Assembly: GCF_000247815.1 (NCBI RefSeq)
Contig: NC_021671.1
Span: 20,884,038-20,948,037 of the forward strand
DNA: 64,000 bases
Source: Ficedula albicollis
Lineage: Eukaryota; Chordata; Aves; Passeriformes; Muscicapidae
Direction: 5' to 3'
In this document: one piece after another, positions 55,919 to 64,000 of the stretch
How positions within the stretch are numbered: position 1 is the first letter of the stretch
How the letters are laid out: each line of letters starts with the position of its first letter
The notes under the pieces: generated by a model
What the model was told of the DNA's origin: nothing
Seen by the model: only the letters and a program-made list of their open reading frames with translations
The model's database searches: none
Translations under genes and position numbers: made by a program

Positions 55919-58177
55919 TCTGGTCTATGGCAAAGACACGTGCTGGCTTACATGGTGCTCAGAGACTTTGTAGCTAATGTCCTTTCACCTGGTGAAAGGG
56001 ACTGCTAAAGAGACTGACTAACACTCAGTATTATTTTATTCTAAACCTTAAAATTTTGGGGTAAAAATAATTGGAAGAAGCTGTAAAAAGAGGAGACAAA
56101 AACAAACACTGTGGCTTGGTTTCTGCCTGAGGACTTCTTGTAGCAACCCTCAGGAGATTGATGTAAGCTGAGGGAGCAGTCACAATCAGTGTCCATCAGG
56201 ATTTTCAAAGAGGCATCTCTGGTTCTTATGGAAATCAGCAACAAAATAATTTCAGAGAAGTGTGATCCCACTTATTCGCATTTTCCCCCTTTATTTGACT
56301 GCTAACACTTAAGGCTTCTGAGGGTTTTGAATTAAATCTTTTCTGAGCAGTTAGTGTCTCTCTCTTTCATGCTGTACACTTGGCTTGGAGATGATATCTA
56401 GCTTCTCTTCCATCTTTTATTATTTTAAATACGTGCTCAGCATCATGTCATTTACCCTCAGCTCTGATAATAACAGATACATAAAGAGTAAACAACTTCA
56501 TGTCACAGTAGGAGTGTTGCTATAAAGCACAGGGCCAAGGAAAACTTAAGGCTCAGTACTAAGTGAATGAACCCTGAATATAATCCTATTAAGAAATTGA
56601 TTACAAAAATCTGAAATGAAATTGCAAACAAGGCTCTGTGTATGACATATCTGGTCCCATCCAGATTAAGAGCCAGCTGAATCCTACAACCAATTTAGAG
56701 AAAAGCAATTGCAAAGCCCTTCAAAAGATAACTGCATATCCTATTTGCACTTTAAATTAAAGACAGAGACCCAGTCAAGCAGACAGGCATAAGTAAATTC
56801 TTGCAGTTGATACGAGTTACTCTGTTGGATTACTTTAACCAGAGGATTATATAGATTATTTATTCTATGGATTTTTACACTCGTTTGGCTCTACTACAAT
56901 AACAAAGTCTTGGCTGTTTAGTTTTCATTTAAGTATCTATATTTCATTTGTTAAGCAAACACAGCATAGCTTCTGCATTGTAGCTCTGTGTGGTTTTATA
57001 TTTCTATATACACACACAGAGCTGAAGAAGCCAAACCTTTGGCACCTATATGTGAGGGAGCTTCAGTATTTTATTCACTAAATGTGAGTCCATTGAATTT
57101 TTCCTTTTCCTGTAGAGCATTTGCAAACAGTCATTGTGGTAAATCCTTCCTGCCTAAGTCATACTCTTGGAAACCCAATACAATCAAACTTTTGGATGGC
57201 ATGAAATGAGGATCTCAGTGGTCTGTGTGAGCCTAATCTCCATGCTGGGGGTTTAGAAGGAGAGGGGGTGAAAAGAAAAAGACCTAAATAAGGCTTGAAG
57301 AGGTTTTTTTCATATGGTGTGCAAATTTTGTATGCAATGCCATTTGTCCCTGACTGTCTTGGAATTTCTAAAACTTTTATTTCTATTTCCTCAAGTAGGG
57401 TCCAGTCAGAGTACAGATGCCTAATTGTTCTGGCACATGTGTTCAGGTCCATAATAATTTTCCTCATTGGATTGTCTTTGGTGTTCATTCAGTTTTCCAC
57501 CTTGGATATCTGAGGGGTTCATAGCCTGGAGAACAAGTTCCACTTTGGAGCCTTCACAGACATATGTGCTGCTTCTTCCTTCCTGCAGGGAAGCTGAACT
57601 TGCATTGAAACATCTGGGCATTGTGGACAGAGGTGAGAGACAGAATGGCTTTTCCCTAAAATCTTTTAATTGTTTCCTGTTTGCCTGCTCAGAGAGGTGA
57701 AGAGAGGGAAAGCCCATGCAAGTGACTTTCAGGGAACTTGTAGAAGAGCCAAAGATCTGTTCCCTAATGCTACAAAGCCTAAAAATCTACAGGGAAAACA
57801 GTAATGCAGGCACTCACTATTCCCTCTGTCTTGAGGTGCATTTTTGCCCCTCACAGCAGAGAAGTCATGTTGTGCTAATCAAAACCACTAACAGGCAAAG
57901 GTTTCCTTTTCCCAAACAAGAGAAGAAAACAAGAAAATAAATATTTATTTTAGCATCCTGGAAGTTGTATTTCCACCTTCCTAAGAGAAACCAATGCAAA
58001 CTCCTAGGGCTGATTCTGTCAGTTACCAAATGTCTAAACAAATTCAACCTCTGAATTTAAGTAATGCTTAGAATGATGCAACAGCAGCAGCACACTGGTC
58101 ATCTCTCATTTTCATAGCATCCTTGCTTTGTATGCTACAATGTCCAATGGAGGCTTTGCTCTAAGTAACAAGGAAAT
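55919..58177. other. Flank, no gene seen
   Basis: Unique AT-rich sequence. No supported feature. Confidence 0.65.
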
Positions 58178-59136
<959 letters not shown>

Positions 59137-62100
59137 GAGTCTGTCTTTGCTCCATGCAGCTTATATAGTTGTAATGTCTGCATTACAATTGAATTATTTT
59201 TATTTATAGAAGGCAAGAGGGAGAGAAGGAAAAAGGCCACAAACAGAAACTTTAAGTCATCTATCTGGACAGACCATTTGCATCAATAAAAATTTTCACA
59301 TTTCTACCTTTAAAAACTCTCTTGTCTGTAATTTTTTCACTTGGGAAGAAAGTTGCAGAGGAAGTTTTAGAAGGAAAAGTTTTAGAATGGTATTTTAGAA
59401 CAGCAGGCAAAGCAAAATCATTTACACACAACTTTTTTGTTAAAGTGCTTTTATTATTGGATTTCTGTTATTATTTTATTACTGGGCAGTAGCAGATTCT
59501 TGAGATTTCTGTAAAATTGGGTCAGTCTCCTCAGGCTTCAGCAAAGTTTTCTGTTCTTTGAAAAGAGAAATTCAGCATTAGCTAATCTCTTCAGGGTGGT
59601 TTTTCTTCCAGTAGGATGTGCTCACTGATGATAGCAGCATAAGTAGTGCAAAAAATATCTGCAATCTTTGCAAGGTAGCCAAACCTCTGAAATGCCAAAG
59701 TTCATACCTCTGCCACAGGTGAATGGGTTTGGTAAAAAGAAAACAGCATCAGGGTTTGCAACAGAGTAGAAGATCAACTACAAATGTTAATGATTAAAAA
59801 AGAAACCCCCCACTCCACCTCAACATTTGTACTTTAATTCTGCTCTGACACCAAGACCACCAAAAAAATCTCTGGAGATTCTGCTTTTCTTAAAGCTTTA
59901 GGCCCCATAGCAGACTGGTCTTTATTTCAGATGGTGGTACAGATTTCTCAAATTGACTCAACTTTTTAGGGATTAAACAGACCTCAAAAACTTCTGGCAT
60001 GCTTGAGGTTTGCCCATGAGCCAGCTGCCTCCCTTTGCCACTGGCTGGGCCAGACAGAAAACAGACACCAGGACATCTGTCCTGCAGTGAGAGGTCCTGG
60101 GGAGAAGGATGTCCCACCTGCCCAAACCTGAAGGGCCAGGGGAAAGCCCATGGGGCCCTGGCTGCCCTTCTGTGCTTGACATTTAACTGCTGATCCTCTT
60201 ACCCACCTGTCTAAAAGTGTGCCAGAAACTGTCACTCACACAGCTTTAGCAAAAACCCTGCACTTTTAACATTGCGAGTTTTATTATTGGAGCGCTTCAA
60301 ATAACTCAAAACATTGCTTGTCTGACTAAGGCTGAAATGTGCTCTGTAGCTTTAATACAAAATATTAATTGTATTGAAGTGCAAAGTAATTTCAAACCAA
60401 AGTGGTGTGTGATTTCAGCACAGAGCATAGGTGGACATTGTCCCCATTCATGCAAGTTCAAGGAACTGCAAAATTAGTGTATACAGCTACTGTCACCTGT
60501 GTGGGGTCTGAGCTTGTAGCCACCCTTACAGCATACTTGCCTTTGGAAGGAGTGCTGAAAACAATAGCCAAACCTCATGCCAGAAATACTTCTGATAGAA
60601 AGTGATTTTTTGAAGTGTTGAGCTGACTTTGAAGCTTGTAGATTGATTTTTTAAAAGACTGCTCTACTAGAAATAGCACTTGAGAAAAAAATGCATTTAC
60701 TAAGCTACTCTCTCCCTAGAGCTGGAAGTAAGATCAGTTCTTTTATTTAATATATGCTTCTTTTAATCACACTTTTTTGGTAAACCTGCTTGGAAGAGGA
60801 GAGGGAAATAAAGGGGATCATTGTTTGTTTCTGAGCCCCAGTGTCTGCTAGAAATTATTAATGTTTGTTTCACAACGGGGTGTGAATTACTTGGTTGCAG
60901 TCAACCATTGTTTGGAAATATATTTTGGAATGTTCCCGTAATGAAAGGTTTTCATTTGCTTAGGATTCATGATTCTGCATTTCTTTCAGCTGTTCACATA
61001 TTCTGTTGCCACAGAATTGCTCACTTTTATAATAATGGGTTCAGCTTATAACCAGACATTTGTTTCAAACTACATCTTGTAGCATGGTGTAAAATCTAAC
61101 TTCTGAAAGCTGCATTAAACAAGAATCTCCTACCTTGTACATTTTGCTAACAGTGATCCTGGGATTTAACTTTTAATAGAAATATTCCATTATTTCCTGG
61201 AAATAATTAAATAAAAGGTGGTCTTACATTTTTGCAAGTATGGTGAACATATTTTCAAAAAGTGATGATTTGAATTCAGCTGTTTGGGATCTTTTTAATA
61301 TGTTGGAAGACAGCAGTTGTTTTTCCCATTCTGTCTGACCATACGTGACTTAGCTACATAAAATGCATCTGAGTTCATTAGTGCAGGATGATCGGGGAGA
61401 CTAAGGCCTAATTTTGGCAGTCTCAATTAAAAATCAACACTTTAAAGTGTTGATTAGAACTGGATCACTTCCAGATTAATCAGTTTAACCCAAATATTGC
61501 CATTGGCCCTCCTCTCCCTTCCACTGGTCAGAGGGAGGAATGTGGGAAGGACAGACGTGGCTGTGCTGCTAGGGCAGGAGACTTGCAGCGCCTTTCTCAC
61601 ACAGGGACAGTGTTTGAGGGACCAAGCTGAACACCAAAATTCTGACTCCAGCTTCTGGCTCCAAGTTGCCATGCTGGATACCCAGAATGTACTGCTCATG
61701 GGGCTGCATTTGTTGCTTTGTAAGCACTTTTGAAGACAAATTTTGGCTTTGGGACGTAATGAATTTTGGCATTCTGGAAACGAGGGTCATGGATGAAAAT
61801 TAAAGCTTACAAACCAAGTAACTCTTTTTGATCAAAATTTTGAACTTTCAACTCTTTATCATTCTCTCGTTGTTGGTGTTTAGGAGCTATCTTATTTTAT
61901 TTTGGACTTACTTTACTTACCTAGATGAAAGCGAGCAGGTTACTTCAGCGAAAAAAAAATCTCTGAAATGGTGATGTGTGGTCTTTGTGTCACAGTTGCC
62001 ATCTTTCATTGTGCTCATTATGTGCAGACATACAGATAAGGATAGGAAAGGCCCTCAATCACCTTGTCCAGCCCACTGCTACCTTAGACAGCCACATGAT

Positions 62101-64000
62101 ACCAACAACTGAGATATTTTATGTCTTTATGGGCTTAAGTTCTAGTCCCACTACTCTTTTTTAAAGGCTGTTCCACAGCTTCGCTTTGTAGATGATTAAA
62201 GGCCTTTCTCCAATGACATGTGAACATCCTAAGTCAGAATTGTCCTTATAGCTGGTTTGTGGCATCTGTAGCTTCTCTCCCCTGGGCAGAAGAAGAAGCT
62301 ATTTTTCTGATTTGAAAGCTCTTTATACGCTTTATCTTCAGTATGAATGCAGGGTTCAGATACCTGTGCCTGCAAAATGGCACCTAGATTTTCTTCCTTC
62401 TTTCACCATTTTCCAGTCTCCTGCTTTGTTCTTCCTATAAAATATTAAAGGAGTTAGAACTGAAGTTTGTCAGGATGATATTCCTGTAGAAGGATTTTTT
62501 CCCCATGATGTGTCTTATTTGCAAATTATTGATCTTAAGTTTATTTTAGTTTTTCTTGTGTTTATCTGTTATGTTTTGTTTGGATTTTGAAAAGTGGGTG
62601 TAGACCTTTGTGTTTGCAGTCCCAGTAAAGATGATAGTACACAAGTAGAGTACTACAGCAGGAGCCCACAGGATTGTTTATATCCTGCTGTGCAAACTGG
62701 AAATCTTGTTCTCCTTCCTCCCAGCCCTCCACACTCTCAGGCAGAGGAGGCAGATCAGGGAATAGGGGAGGTTACTGCATTCCTCTGTCTGTCCTGATAT
62801 TTTAATTACACTGAGTGGTTCTTTTAGCAAATACCATCTTATTTTTCCTGCAAGTCATTCTGCTAAACATTTCATGTGAAATTCAGCGTAGAAGACAAAC
62901 CCTGGGCAGTCCTGAAATCCTATACAGTCCCCAGGCTGATCGTCTGTCAGGGCTCCATCATGTTCTGCAGTGCCTTTCCCACAAGCTCTTTGCTCACGTG
63001 TGTTGGCCTGAGGTGCTTCTTTCCTCATTAAAGGAATTTGCCTTTATATTACTTTGCATCTACTGTACAAGATTTCATTTTCTCACTTTGCTTCATGCTC
63101 TGACTTCTGATGCATATGGGATGTTCCAAGGCCAAATAGAAGTGTTGTGTGTCCCTTTTCCTGCCTCATGTGATTATAATCTCTAACAAAGACAACTTTA
63201 ATTGGTGCCACTGAGACAGTGCAGGGCCAATGAGTCCTTATTAGAGATGAGATTGGATTCAGAGTTTATAGGTGCACTTCCAGTTTCTGGTTTGTAGGAA
63301 AAAGCCATTTTTAGTAATATTTTGCTTTCTGACTCTGGGACATTTTGCACTGCATACATTTTGGGACTGTTTACATATACATAAGGTTGCCAGGTCTCAA
63401 TTGAAATTGGTATTTTAGAAGCATGGAGAGAACTGGCAGGCAGGAGGTACCACAAATCTTACATGTACAGCATTTCTCAGTTTTTTCATTGGAGACTGAG
63501 CCAAGTGTTCCTTTGCTGCCTGGTGATACTGCAGTTTTATACCAATAACCTCTGTGAAATAAATACAGTTAGGCTTATGCCTGTGGGTTTTAGTGAATAT
63601 GTATTTTATAGATTGTTTTCTGAAAGACCTGATTCTGTTGCTTTGAAGTCAGTTGGAATTTCAAATCTTTTGTGCCTCAAAAATACACCATGCTTTTCTA
63701 GCAAGTCAATGAGTTAGTAGAGATTGGATTTAATTTTTTTCATTGGTTGGACATCATCTATTCCAATTTTGTCTGGCTTTGGAACATAAATTGACTTTTT
63801 TTTTTACTTGAGTTCCTCTGGGAGATCTTTAAAATGAAATCAGAAATTGATGATAAGAAAAGCAGAGCTAATAAACACAGTACATACCCAGCTACTGAGC
63901 TTATATCCTTGCTACGTTTGGGGAAGCCTTGGGGTGTACTGATGATGGTCTCATGATTTTCCTTTGTCAGTACAGATGGCAGCATTCCTAAAGCTGAATT
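59137..64000. other. Flank to the window end, no gene seen
   Basis: Unique AT-rich sequence with a perfect 24-bp palindrome at 61432-61455. A possible very old CR1-like relic at about 62035-62300 is too decayed to call. No exon of a neighbouring gene was recognised. Confidence 0.6.
61432..61455. repeat. Perfect 24-bp palindrome
   Basis: AATCAACACTTT is followed directly by its reverse complement AAAGTGTTGATT. Confidence 0.9.

Noticed and set aside
62035..62300. Text faintly like the inverted end of an old CR1 (GGAAAGGCCCTCAATC, TTGTCCAGCCC)
   Set aside because: Too diverged to call by eye. A RepeatMasker-type search with ancient CR1 consensus sequences would decide.

Overview
The window is vertebrate nuclear DNA, most likely from a bird. 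It has long introns with GT-AG junctions, no bacterial gene organisation, and several CR1-type LINE fragments that carry the avian terminal repeat (ATTCTATG, or CATAGAAT when inverted). The only protein-coding gene I can support is the 3' half of ARHGAP6, a RhoGAP-domain GTPase-activating protein, on the + strand. I reconstructed ten exons between 4330 and 37409 by following codon phase across GT-AG junctions. One 56-base exon carries the catalytic arginine finger and is too short to show up as an ORF. The gene's 5' exons lie upstream of the window.

Layout: 1-4329 is intron. 4330-20758 holds the linker exon and the RhoGAP-domain exons, with long AT-rich introns. 20197-23988 is rearranged: a 946-bp tandem duplication carries a complete second copy of a 180-base GAP exon, followed by further partial duplications that reuse the same breakpoint. 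26594-35292 holds three exons for the Ser-rich region after the GAP domain; an intronic 78-base poly-C run and three CR1 fragments lie among them. 36225-37409 is the GC-rich last exon. It is interrupted by a 447-base pure poly-C run, across which the reading frame does not close, and ends in the conserved ARHGAP6 C-terminus. 37410 to about 38780 is probable 3' UTR.

From about 38.8 kb to the end I find no convincing gene. This flank holds local direct duplications (40.2, 47.0 and 50.9 kb), a GGAA microsatellite (43.4 kb), a CR1 copy (55.4-55.9 kb), a GATA tract of nearly 1 kb (58.2-59.1 kb), and unique AT-rich sequence.

The most notable features are the in-frame duplicated GAP exon, the poly-C run in the coding exon, and the number of recent-looking local direct duplications (45-946 bp). 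Any of these could be real structure or assembly error. I see no RNA gene, CRISPR array, or candidate for a new multi-gene system. Two minus-strand open frames inside ARHGAP6 introns (2.1 and 14.1 kb) have plausible splice sites and remain unexplained.
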